Origin: Alopecurus myosuroides
Lineage: Eukaryota > Streptophyta > Magnoliopsida > Poales > Poaceae
DNA: 64,000 nucleotides
Direction of reading: 5' to 3'
Assembly (NCBI GenBank): GCA_028641055.1
Contig: CM054057.1
Coordinates: 724,247,931-724,311,930 of the forward strand
The translations under genes were made by a program, and so were the position numbers. Each line of letters begins with the position of its first letter. Position 1 is the stretch's first letter. Below the pieces are notes generated by a model. The model saw only the letters and a list, made by a program, of their open reading frames with translations, ran no database searches and was not told where the DNA came from. This document shows positions 1-10,133 of the stretch, piece by piece.

Positions 1-1647
1 TAGGCCTTGGCTCATTAGCAGTCTCAACGGGAGTATCATACATGAGAATGTTCTTCTTTGGAGTCACTTTGGCATAGTTGTTGAGGAGACCTTCTGGGAT
101 GCGGGTCTCAATAAGACGCTGAATATATGAGCCATAGATGGGTACCCTCTTCTCCTTAACCACATTCTGCATCTCCTGCCACATGTAGTCCAGTACATCC
201 AACTGCTTCTTTGCTTGCATCCGAGACTCAATGTGGAAGAGAAGGTTGATCATCCACTTGCGTACCTCACCCTTCTCACCAAATTTGGCGTTGATGGTGT
301 TGCGAAGGATGGCATGTATCATGTACCAATGCTCAGAGAAGAACTTGATCTTAGGAATATGCACGGAGCCGGTACCTTCGGGATAGCAATGACGAATCCC
401 ATCCTTGGCCTTCATAATCTTGTTGGACTCCCCATGAATGCGGAAATAGTATGCATAGTCAAAATGATATTCGGGGATACCCAAGATAGCACCAAACTCA
501 TCCATAGTAGCCTCACACTTGGTGCCACCGCTCATCCATATCAAAGTACGCGGGAGACGCGTGGGACCACCAGAGGAGAAGTGAACGGTGGAGTAGAACT
601 CCCTAAGCAACTCTGGAGAGAACGGATGAGCAAGTGTGTCACCCATGAGGGGAGTGATGTTGTGGTAGTCCATGATGGTCATAACTTCAGGCCACTTGTT
701 GCGAGTATACTCAATGTCAAAGAAGTGTTGATCCACATGAGTGCGCTGTAGCTTGCCAAGAATGAATTCATGCATGACTTGATGCATCTTGCAATAGAAC
801 CGAGCATCCGAGCACGTGCGTTGACCAAACTCATAAGGATTGAATTTGAGCCTAGCTTCCTCAAAATCAGCGGTACTAAGGCCACCCCAGTTTCTGATCA
901 CGGGCTCTTTCGGATTGATAGGAATAGAGGATCTCCGTGAGGGAGTAGAGCCAGCAACATCCTGAGCAGTCTTCTTGCGAGAGGTGCGAGGACGGAGAGA
1001 GCGAGAGGCATCATCGTGGGGAGGAGAGTCACCTGAAGTATATGATGCATGGAGATGGAACATGATAATGAGTGCACATGGTCGTTGTTTTATTTGAGAG
1101 AAACAAAAATTAAACCATGAATCTATGGGACAATGACATGGTAAACGAAATACTAGCCCAATAGTTAGTGAAAACAAGATGAGGGGTGTGTGCATATGAT
1201 CATATCATGTAGATAAAATTGTTTGATGTGAAACAAATATTTGGCATTTAAGCATACGAACGACCATGAGGATGTAAACATGTTTAAGGTATATCATACA
1301 CACTAGGTGAGACATGGTATCATAGGACTAGGGGAGCAAACATCATGGCATAAGCATAAGAATATATGGAACACATGTCATGAACAAAACATGATAGAAC
1401 ATAGTGGTATGAACCCTAGTATTAATAGTGGGAGAGAAAAAAAACGTAGCATATGAATCCTAGTACAAGCATACCCATGGATAGGATTGAATCGAGTGAC
1501 ATAGGAGTGTCATGAACCCTAATCTTGAATAGATGGAAACAAAAGATCTAGCACATGAACACTAGTACAAGCACACACATGGATGGCACTAACATACACA
1601 TAACACATAGAATAGCCCATAGAAAAATTACCCGAGTTCGAAGCCAT
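1..1647 (-). CDS. Spliced accessory ORF of the copia element (plant retrotransposon ORF-1-like), partial
   Basis: Exon 1 is 1647-1632 (ATGGCTTCGAACTCGG), the intron is 1631-1033 with GT and AG ends, and exon 2 is 1032 to beyond position 1. The join restores a glycine codon and gives one open frame of about 349 residues with no stop before the window edge. The N-terminus is short, polar and basic (SRSLRPRTSRKK); then follows a globular region rich in aromatic residues (RFYCKMHQ, EFYSTVHF, RTLIWMSGG, HWYMIHAILR). It resembles the ATHILA ORF-1 / 'putative plant transposon protein' proteins that accompany plant retroelements; biochemical function is unknown. It is intact although the neighbouring pol is broken. 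An unspliced alternative would start at the ATG at 1063-1061. A GC-rich block lies 270-440 bp upstream. It could instead belong to a different element abutting the copia. Confidence 0.6.
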
Positions 1648-1914
1648 TGGCAAGCAAAAACCACTAGGAAATCAAGTGTCCCGATCTCCTCCAATAAGGG
1701 GTTAGTGAGAAATCCGTGTGGAGGAGAGGGAGAAGAAGGCCGAGGGCTTGCGGATCCGTGAATTTGGACGGAGGGGATGGGCTAGGGAGGTGGGGGGAGG
1801 GGGGTAGGGTAGAGCACCTAAGGGCTCTAATGGAGATGGATGGAGGAGGAAGAAGGGTGGTTGGTGGGGGGGCTGCGTGCGTGTGTGCTAAGTGTGCGTG
1901 GGGTGTGGGGCGCC

Positions 1915-2085
1915 CACCCCGGCCTGGGGCCGGGCGGGTGGCCGGCCTGGTCGGCCGGGTGCGTGCGGTGCGGGGGAGCCCGGCCTGGGGCCGGTGCGCG
2001 GGGGGGGGGGGGGCGAGGCCGGCCGCGAGGCCGGCATGGTGGCCGAACGCCCCGGCCTAGCCCCCGGCCTGGGGCCGGGGTGGGG
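1915..2085. repeat. GC-rich block with repeated CGGCCTGGGGCCGG motif (internal copy)
   Basis: The motif occurs near 1920, 1980 and 2067 within almost pure G/C sequence that also holds a 14-base G run. A matching block in the same orientation lies inside the LTR at 8392-8705. This one sits upstream of the accessory ORF. Confidence 0.75.
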
Positions 2086-2739
2086 TGTGCACGCGGAGAA
2101 TTTTTGTTTTTTTTGTTTTGCTGTTGGGGAGGGCTAGTGTGTGTGTGTGTTCAAAAAAAAAATTTAACTAAATAACACACGATTAACCTACCCAACTTAT
2201 CAACCCACAACACACAAACAAATGAACAATATTGCAATTCAAGAAATTTTCATGAAATATAATCTAACAACATTTTCTTGAGTTTGTTTCTTAGAGCACT
2301 TTTATTTGACCATGTGCACGGATGATATGAGAATGATGACATGCATAGGATGTTTTCATTTGTATCCAATGGGGAGAAAAAAAATGAGAAAACGAAATGA
2401 GCAACATTGGTTACAAATGAAATATGAAATCAAATAGAGAGGCAATTGAGTGAACACTCGAACACAAATGTTGGATGGAAAAATGGGCGGTGGCCGTAGC
2501 CACCATGTATGAGTATGTTCGATATGACACCGCGAAGATATATCTTGGGTGCATTGTCGAGACTCATCATTTAAGCACATGATGTCATTAAAAATGATCA
2601 TTTAGGCATGATTTGTTTATTTATGCATAATAAAGGTAGTGTTGGCTCATTGATTGAGCTACACTCCCCCTATGTCTATGCGTGCATCTAAATCCAAATA
2701 AGAGTCTAGTAGGGGTGTGTATGCGAGATTTTCAATCAA
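2086..2739 (-). other. Spacer between pol and the accessory ORF
   Basis: AT-rich non-coding sequence. On the minus strand a purine run AGGGGGAG (within 2661-2671) resembles a polypurine tract, but what follows does not match the LTR at 7548-8919, so it is not the 3' LTR border. No gene seen. Confidence 0.5.
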
Positions 2740-5700
2740 CTAAAATTGCTTGCACATATGTTTGAGCTCACTCCTCAATTCCTTGAATCTCTTCACATCT
2801 AGGCTTGGTAAGGATGTCGGCAAGTTGATCTTTGGTGTTGACATAAGAGAGTGAGATATCACCATTGGCCACATGATCCCGAATAAAATGATACCGAATC
2901 TCAATATGCTTGGTCTTGCCATGAAGTACCGGATTGTGACCAATCTTAATGGCTCTCATTATCACATAAAAGAGGCATTGTCTTAATCTTAATTCCAAAA
3001 TCCTTAAGACATTGCCTCATCCATAAGAGTTTAGAACAACAACTTGCGGCGGAGATATACTCCGCTTCCGTGGAGGAGGTGGCAATACAATTTTTCTTCT
3101 TGGAAGACCAACACACGAGAGACCTACCAAGAAATTGGCAAGCACCCGAGGTTGATTTTCTATCCACCTTGTCACTTCCCCAATCCGCATCCGAGTATCC
3201 CACAAGATCAAAAGTTGTGTTTGATGGATACCAAAGACCATGAGTTGGAGTGTCAACCAAGTACCTAAGAATCCTCTTGACCGCAATCATATGGCTTTCC
3301 TTGGGGTTAGATTGAAATCTTGCACACAAACCCACACTAAACATAATGTCCGGTCTAGATGCACAAAGGTAAAGCAAAGATCCAATGATGGATCGATAAA
3401 GTTTGGGGTCTACCGGTATACCTTCATGATCCAAAGAGAGATTTGTGGTTGTAGGCATTGGATAAGGTAATGGTTTGGCATTTATCATATCGAATTTCTT
3501 GAGCATGTCTTGAATATATTTGGCTTGACAAATGAAGTCCCTTCATGATATTGCTTGATCTCAAAACCTAGAAAGAATTTTAATTCTCCCATCATAGACA
3601 TCTCAAATTCACTTGTCATTAGTTGGCAAATTGATCTACAAAACTCACGTTAGAGGATCCAAATATAATATCATCAACATACTTGGCATACAAAGAAATG
3701 TCCATCTACACTTTTGGTAAAGAGAGTGGGATCAATTACCCCAAGCACGAAACCACGATCTACTAAAAACTCCTTTAAGTGATCACCAAGCACGTGGGGC
3801 TTGTTTGAGGCCATACAAAGCCTTATGGAGGAAGTAGACATGGTTAGGATACTTGGGATCCTCGAATCCCGGAGGTTGTTTAACATATACCATTTCATTT
3901 AAAGGTCCATTTAGAAAGGCACTTTTAACATCCATTTGATGCAAGATGAAGTTATGACTAGTGGCAAATGCAAGTAATATACGAATGGATTCAAGACTAG
4001 CTACGGGAGCGAAAGTTTCACCGTAGTCAAGTCCTTCGACTTGAGAGTAGCCTTGAGCAACCAATCATGCTTTGTTGCAAATCACTTGCCCATGAGAATC
4101 TTGCTTATTCTTGAACACCCATTTAGTTCCAATGATATTGTGATCCTTGGGTCTTTCCACTAGAGACCATACTTTGTTCCTTTCAAAATTATGGAGCTCT
4201 TCATGCATAGCTTGAACCCAATCTTCATCTTCAAGAGCATCATATACTTTGATGGGTTCAACATGAGATACATATGAATGAATACCACAAAACTTAAGTA
4301 CTTGTCCACGAGTGGAGACACTTCTTCCCAAGCCACCAATGATATTCTTTTGAGTGACTTTTGTTGCAATCTTGATGCTTGACGAGACATGATACGAACT
4401 AGAGCATCATCGGGATGTTCATTTGGTGGGACATCCTCATCATTTCCTTCATCAAGACCATTGTCCACCCTTATTGGAGTTCTTGGTGAAGTATCACCAA
4501 GACCACTTCCACCATTATCATTGGGTGGATCTTGATCACTTTCTTGATGGGAGATATCCACATTAAGATCTTCTTCTTGTTCTTGGTTTACCATTTGATT
4601 GGTGGTTGATGTAGAGGGCTCCACTTGCGTAGAGCTAGTTCCATCCTCATTTTCCACAAGGTGTCCTCAATGGGTATAAGTGGACCTACACCCATTCTTC
4701 CTATGGCTATGGAGGATGGTTCATCACCTACATCATCACAATCAATTTGCTCCACTTGGGAGCCATTATCCTCATGAAATTCCACATTCATAGATTCTTC
4801 AACACACCCGGTGGATATGTTGTAGACTCTATAAGTGTGGGAGTTCGTGGCATAACCAACAAAAATACCTTCAAATGTTCTAGCATCAAATTTAGACAAT
4901 CTAGTTCCTTTTATGTATACTTGGCATTGCACCCAAAAACTCAAAGATATGAGAGGTTGGGTTTGTTACCGGTTAGAAGCTCATATGGAGTCATGCCAAT
5001 CATCGGACGAAGGAAGAGTCGGTTAGATAGATGACAAGCGGTGTTGATAGCTTCGGCCCAAAGTTATATGGGATTTGAACTCGGCCATCATAGTTCTTGC
5101 CATATCAATAAGTGTGTGATTCTTCCTCTCCGCAACACCATTTTGTTGAGGGGTGTACGCGGCGGAATATTGATGTCTTATCCCCTCATTACCCAAGAAT
5201 TCATCCATGGTGTAGTTCTTGAACTCAGAACCATTGTCACTCCTAATGGATAAGATCTTGGTGTCATATTGGCGTTGCACTTCGGTAGCCCAAGTAATGA
5301 ATCTTTCTTGAGTTTCACTCTTCTTCTTGATATAGAAAACCCAAGTGTATCTTGTATCATCAACAATAACCAAACAATACTTCTTGCCACCAAGACTATC
5401 ATATGTGGGAGGACCAAATAGGTCCATGTGAATGCGCTCAAAAGGTCTTGTTGTGGCGATCATTGATGTTTTAGGATGATTCTTCTCATGCATCTTTCCG
5501 GCAATACAAGAGCTACAAGGACGATCTTTGGAAAAATTCACACTTGTTAGTCCTACCACGTGCTCACCCTTCACAAGAGTTTGTAGATTTCTCATACCTA
5601 CGTGGCCTAGGCGACGATGCCAAAGCCACCCCACGTCGGATTTAGCCATTAGACATGTGGCAATATGTGTAGTTTCTTTTGAGAAATCCACTACATACAT

Positions 5701-6089
5701 ACCGTTTTCCACAAATCCAACAAAGGCTACTTTAAGAGAAATAGTGTGAAGGACAAGCACATGGTGACGCCCAAATACACATGTAAAATTGCATTCACAA
5801 AGTTGCAAGACGGAAAGAAGATTATAGCCAAGGGACTCAACAAGGAGGACTTTCTCAATGGATGAATCCGGAGAAATGACCACCTTGCCATGTCCCAATA
5901 CCTTAAGTTGTGAGCGATCACCAATAGTTACATGAGCAAACTTGAGAAGTTGGAGTTTCAAGTCTTCTAATACTTCTTTGCTTCCGGTCATGTGTGCGGA
6001 ACAACCGCTATCAATCATCCATGATGTTCCACCGGAAATGCAACCCTTTGGGGGTATACCCTTGGCCATGAAGCACTTGTGAATCGAGG
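2740..6089 (-). pseudogene. copia pol (protease, integrase, reverse transcriptase, RNase H), degenerate
   Basis: In order: aspartic protease motif WMIDSGCSAHMTG (about 6018), pre-integrase HRRLGHVGM (about 5616), integrase catalytic segments HMDLFGPP, VIVDD and RSDNGSEF (5430-5180), RT DVKSAFLNGP and ALYGLKQAPRAW (3950-3785), YVDD (about 3665), RNase H SDADWGSDKVDRKSTSGA and STEAEY (3250-3050), and the C-terminal LADILTKP (about 2815). The frame is broken many times. A clear nonsense change is the TGA at 4067-4065 just before LVAQGY, where the family usually has arginine (CGA to TGA, a CpG-type transition). Other breaks fall near 5030 (end of integrase), 3620 (after YVDD) and 2810. This copy cannot make its own polyprotein. 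Confidence 0.9.
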
Positions 6090-7488
6090 GGCCCTTGTTG
6101 TCATTTGGGTTGGAGAAGAGAGAGCTTAAGTTAGGAGGTATGACGCCCCTAGCCATGGCCGCCATACCTACTTGTTCGCCTTCACCATCACTCTCTTCAC
6201 CACCGGAGGTGTACTTGACTTCTTTAGCAATCATTGCCCTAGGAGGGCCTCTCTTGATGAAGTTCTTGGACTTGGGAATGAAGGTGGATTTCTTGATAAG
6301 TCTTCCTCCATTCTCAATACTACTCTTGAAGGGACACTCGGCAACGAAGTGCTCGGAATCTCCACAATTGAAGCAAGTTCTTGCTTTCTTCGTGCTCGAG
6401 GATTCCTTTCCTTTGTTCTTGGTGGCATTGGATCTAAAGTCTCCTTTCTTCCACCACTTGTGTTGAGCAAGAGCCAAGCATTCTTCATGTGATGTCCTCA
6501 TTTCTTTCTCGGAGACCTCATGCGTAGAGCCACCATCATCACTCGAGTCATTATCTTCATGGGGAGTGACCTTGGCCTTCAAGGCAAGAGATGCTTTCTT
6601 TGCTCCGTTCACACGGGCCATGACATCATCGGAGTTTGTTTCATGACCTTGAGAGTGATAAAAAGACCTAGGACATCATTGGGGGATAGGTCCAAATAGT
6701 CGGCCTTGCTTGTACATTCATCACCATGTTTTCATTGTATGGCATCAAGGTGAGTAGGAATTTCTCCTTGACCCAATTCTCCGTACAATCCGTGAATCCA
6801 CTATCTCTCATATCATTTACAAGAGCCTTGAGTCTTCTAAACATGTCTTCTATGTTCTCTCCATCGCCCAAATGAAAGTGTTCAACTTTTCTTTGAATGA
6901 TTGCCTCTTGGACCTTTGGAGGTTGACATTGCCGTCAAACATATCAACAAGACCATCATAAGCTTTCTTTGCACTTGTGAAGGACCGGATGTGCTCAACT
7001 CCTTCCTTCTCCATTGCCCTTTCCAACATGTCCAAGCATGAGCGTTGTTGCTCATCAATGATGTCACTTGAGCTTAGATTAGGGGATCCTTTGGCTCATA
7101 TCCTTTTCAACAATTCTCCATATTTGCATTGAAGAGCTGCATGTAAGACTTCATGGAAGCTTTCCAATTTAGTAAAACGATGCCGATCCACCAAAGGAGG
7201 TGGACCAAGATTAGAAACATGCGGATGTTGAACATTAGGGAGCATTGTTGTATGCATAGCCAAAAGAATTGCCACCACTACCATTTGATGGTGCACCATT
7301 ATTTAAAGGTGAAGTTCTCACTTCCTTCTTAGTTGGCAAGGGGTTTCCATGTTCATCTAAGATAATCTTTTCACTAGGTTGCTTAGATGGGATGTCAACT
7401 CTTTTTTCCCTCCATCTTCTTCGGAAGATTCAATCATAGCTTGGATTAGCTTTTGAATCCCATCCATGGTGACGGGATCATCGGCCAT
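6090..7488 (-). pseudogene. copia gag, degenerate
   Basis: The likely start is the ATG at 7488-7486, 46 bp downstream of the primer binding site (MADDPVTMDG). Recognisable pieces are a UBN2-type gag core (KKAYDGLVDMFDGN near 6960; GENIEDMFRRLKALV near 6860) and one CCHC zinc knuckle CFNCGDSEHFVAEC near 6375-6330, needed in the family for RNA packaging. The frame shifts near 7390 and 6875, so gag is not translatable in one piece. The zinc knuckle, protease and integrase share the longest remaining open frame (6621-5023). Confidence 0.8.
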
Positions 7489-7533
7489 CCTTACCTTCTC
7501 TTTAGGCGTAAAGCCTTTTTATAAAGAGACGAG

Positions 7534-7545
7534 GCTCTGATACCA
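7534..7545 (-). other. Primer binding site (initiator tRNA-Met type)
   Basis: The minus strand reads TGGTATCAGAGC two bases from the LTR end, the classic site complementary to the initiator methionine tRNA 3' end. It fixes the LTR boundary and the element's orientation. Confidence 0.92.
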
Positions 7546-8333
7546 ATTGAAGGATCGAGAGGTTAACTAGAGGGGGGGTGAATAGGGTTAACTACAAATT
7601 TTAACTTCTTTTTCAAGTTAACAAGGCAACGCTCAAATATAGATTATCTAGAGTATGCGACTAGATGGACAATCCTATATGTTGAGCAATTACGACTAGC
7701 ACAAGGTGAGCAATATGACTAAGCAAGTAGTAACAAGTAAAGGTAAGTTGGGAATAACCGAACATAATGACGCGGAGATTTATCCCGAAGTTCACTTCCC
7801 AATGGAAGCTAATCTCCGTTGGAGCGGTGCGGTGCCACCAAAGTGGAACACCGAGTAGGCCTCAAATGCCACACCGTATCTCCTTCGAGTCCTTCCACGA
7901 TGTGGATAGGCTCGAATCACTATGTTGCCGTTGAGGTTGACAACTAGAACCTTTACAAGGATGAGGCACACTCCACAAGATTGGAGGGTCCTCACCAAAT
8001 CCCGAGAGCCGCCAAGACTCGAGAAGCAAGATCCACGGGCACAAAAGCACCGGGGATATCAACAAGGCTCCGAGCTCCGATGAACTAAGAGCAACAAGAT
8101 TCCTAGCTCCAATGAACTAAGAATGACAAGATCCCTATGGGATGAGTGGGTGGATTTCTAATCGGCTCGGTGGAGTTGTAGATCGGGGGTGTCTCCTTCA
8201 AATCCCAAAGTATCATGAGCTTTGGTTGGGGATTTGTGGAGATCTTGTTCTTGAGCTTGAGCTTGGTCAATCAATGGTGGTGAGAGAGAGTGTGAGTGGG
8301 ATTGACAAAGAACAAAGGTAGGTGGAGACCCCG

Positions 8334-8341
8334 TATTTATA
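8334..8341 (-). promoter_or_regulatory. TATA box of the copia LTR
   Basis: TATAAATA on the minus strand inside GAGTATAAATACGG, followed downstream by a CT/CA-rich leader typical of a plant transcription start. The GC-rich block lies directly upstream. Confidence 0.65.
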
Positions 8342-8391
8342 CTCGTGTCGAAATATGGCCGTTTTAGGGGGTTTTCCCTTTTCCTGCGCCC

Positions 8392-8705
8392 CACCCCGGC
8401 CTAGGGGCCGGCCTGGCCGGCCTAGAGGCAACCAGGGCCGGGCCAAACCCACCCCGGCTTGGGGGCCGGCCTGGGGCCGGCGTGGGAGCCAGGGGAGGCC
8501 GGCGTGGGCAGCCAGCCCGGCCTGGGGCCGGCGTGGAGCAGGGGGAGGCCGGACCCCCACCCGGGCGCCCCGGCCTGGAGGCCGGCCTGGGGCCGGCGGG
8601 GGCAGAGGGGCGAGGCCGGCCCCCGACCCGAACCGCCCGGCCTGGGAGCCAGCCTGGGGCCGGCGTGGGGCTGGCCAGGGGCGCTGCCAGCCCGGCCTGG
8701 AGCCC
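8392..8705. repeat. GC-rich block with repeated CGGCCTGGGGCCGG motif (LTR copy)
   Basis: Variants of the motif occur near 8398, 8466, 8518, 8583 and 8650. Long open frames here on both strands are by-products of high GC with no stop codons. Confidence 0.8.
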
Positions 8706-8919
8706 GGCCACCCCTTTGCCTTCTTCTTTTCACCCTTTTTCTTCGCCGTTTCTTTTCTCCTTTTCCTCATATTTTCCCGTAACTTTTTCTCACACATTGC
8801 TGAACCTTGTAAGATATTTACGGGTCGATATTTTCTGAGTACACTTAGCAAAGCACATTAGTCCATCTATATGTTGTAATCAAACACTCAAAACAGGATT
8901 TAGAACCTATGTTCTTTCA

Positions 8920-9638
8920 AGTGGGGGTATCTTTGGCATCTACAACCCTAGTAACACTAGTTCACACCTGGTATGACACATCAATACCTTATGGTGCCAC
9001 CCCGACGCTCCGGAGCAACTCTGCGACGAAACCCTCGCCCAGCTGAGGCCCAGTCAAACTTATCGTCTACAGGTTTGACCGGAGCCTGAAAGGGGGTAGA
9101 AATGTGGAACTAATTGCTTCATTGTGTTAGGGTGTACCATAGGAAGTCCCAAAACGATGGTAGGGCCCACCTGTACAGAAGATTCCATCCTGACAGTCCG
9201 ATTCCAGGAGTTTCGGGCTCGTAGCACATAAACTCTCAGAGAGAAATGTTGATGCCAGTGAAGACCCAACAGAGAGAGTGGGGGTATCTTTGGCAACTAA
9301 AACCATAGTAACACTAGTTCACACATGGTATGACACCTCAATACCTTATGGTGCCACCCCGACGCTCCGGAGCAACTCTGCGACGAAACCCTCGCCCAGC
9401 TGAGGCCCAGTCAAACTTATCGTCTACAGGTTTGACCGGAGCCTGAAAGGGGTAGCAATGTGGAAATAATTGCTTCATTGTGTTAGGGTGTACCATAGGA
9501 AGTCCCAAAACGATGGTAGGACCCACCTCTACAGAAGATTCCACCCCGACAGTCCGTTTCCGGAAGTTTCGGCCTCGTAGCACATAAACTCTCAGAGAGA
9601 GAAGTCGATGCCGGGGAAGCCCCAACTCAGAGAGTAAG
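8920..9638. repeat. Satellite array, left fragment (two monomers)
   Basis: Monomers start at 8921 and 9278 (GTGGGGGTATCTTTGG). The array stops at 9638 where the gypsy element inserted and resumes at 19581 in phase. The first monomer shares rare variants (TTCACACCTGG, GACACATCAATACC, GGGTAGAAATG) with the monomer at 27713. Confidence 0.93.
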
Positions 9639-10114
9639 TGACAGGGGGATGCTAACCCGGTAGGCCAAGCTCCAAGGAATAACCCGGCTCAAGGAATGAT
9701 GTGTAGGATCCGGCTAAGGATAGGGAAACTTGTGAAGGCCCAAGCTTGTAGGCCCAATAACCCGGATTGTGGGTTACTGTAAAGGCAAGTTAGGGTTAGT
9801 GCGCCGTGTCCGGGTAGGATTCAGGGTACGCCTTGTAGGACAAGCCAGGGGGTACGGGTGCTTTATAAACCAACCCCCGGAGGTAGTTTAGACAGAGATC
9901 TAAGAACCCTAGCAATATCGTGTGATATCGAGTATCCAGTGTAAACCCTAATCGAGTTATTGTATCGAGAATAGAGATCCGGCGACTTCGATTGCCGGCT
10001 GTCAGATCAAGTTGTGCCATGTCTTCTCTTGAGCTAAACCTTCTCCCGAACGCCTGTGTCGACTTGCCCAAGATCAGTTACCCTGGTAACATCTGCCGTG
10101 ATTATCCCACGACA
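9639..10114 (+). repeat. 5' LTR of the gypsy element
   Basis: Begins TGACAGGGGGATGC and ends CCCACGACA. Contains a TATA-like CTTTATAAACC near 9860. Confidence 0.95.
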
Positions 10115-10115
10115 G

Positions 10116-10133
10116 TGGCGCCACCGTGGGGCC
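10116..10133 (+). other. Primer binding site of the gypsy element
   Basis: TGGCGCCACCGTGGGGCC one base after the LTR. It resembles the TGGCGCC-type sites of Tat-lineage gypsy elements, with one base fewer in the C run. I did not match a tRNA. Confidence 0.7.

Larger units (their letters stand above)
1..8919 (-). mobile_element. Ty1/copia retrotransposon, SIRE/Maximus-like, left end outside window
   Basis: Read on the minus strand the order is LTR (8919-7548), primer binding site (7545-7534), gag, protease, integrase, reverse transcriptase, RNase H (ending at 2740), a spacer, then an accessory ORF that runs off the window. Integrase before reverse transcriptase defines Ty1/copia. The RT motifs (DVKSAFLNGP, ALYGLKQAPRAW) resemble the SIRE/Maximus lineage. 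No second copy of the LTR is found left of pol, so the 3' LTR should lie beyond position 1. The right end abuts a satellite monomer, so the element inserted into the satellite array; its right-hand target duplication should be AGTGG (8920-8924). I cannot name the family. Confidence 0.85.
7548..8919 (-). repeat. 5' LTR of the copia element
   Basis: On the minus strand it starts TGAAAGAACATAGG at 8919 and ends GATCCTTCA at 7548 (1372 bp, TG...CA), immediately before the primer binding site. It holds a GC-rich block in the U3 part and a TATA box. No partner LTR is in the window, so the insertion cannot be dated. Confidence 0.85.

Noticed and set aside
215..751. 178-codon plus-strand ORF
   Set aside because: It overlaps, antisense, an open minus-strand frame with retroelement-like composition and a supported splice join; nothing recognisable in the plus frame.
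1716..2175. Overlapping glycine/arginine-rich ORFs
   Set aside because: Produced by the GC-rich repeat block; stop codons are rare there in every frame.
2661..2671. Polypurine tract marking the copia 3' LTR
   Set aside because: The following sequence (TGTAGCTCAATC) does not match the 5' LTR start (TGAAAGAACATAGG).
8267..8861. Proline/glycine-rich ORFs up to 194 codons on both strands
   Set aside because: Lie in the GC-rich U3 block of the copia LTR and follow its repeats.
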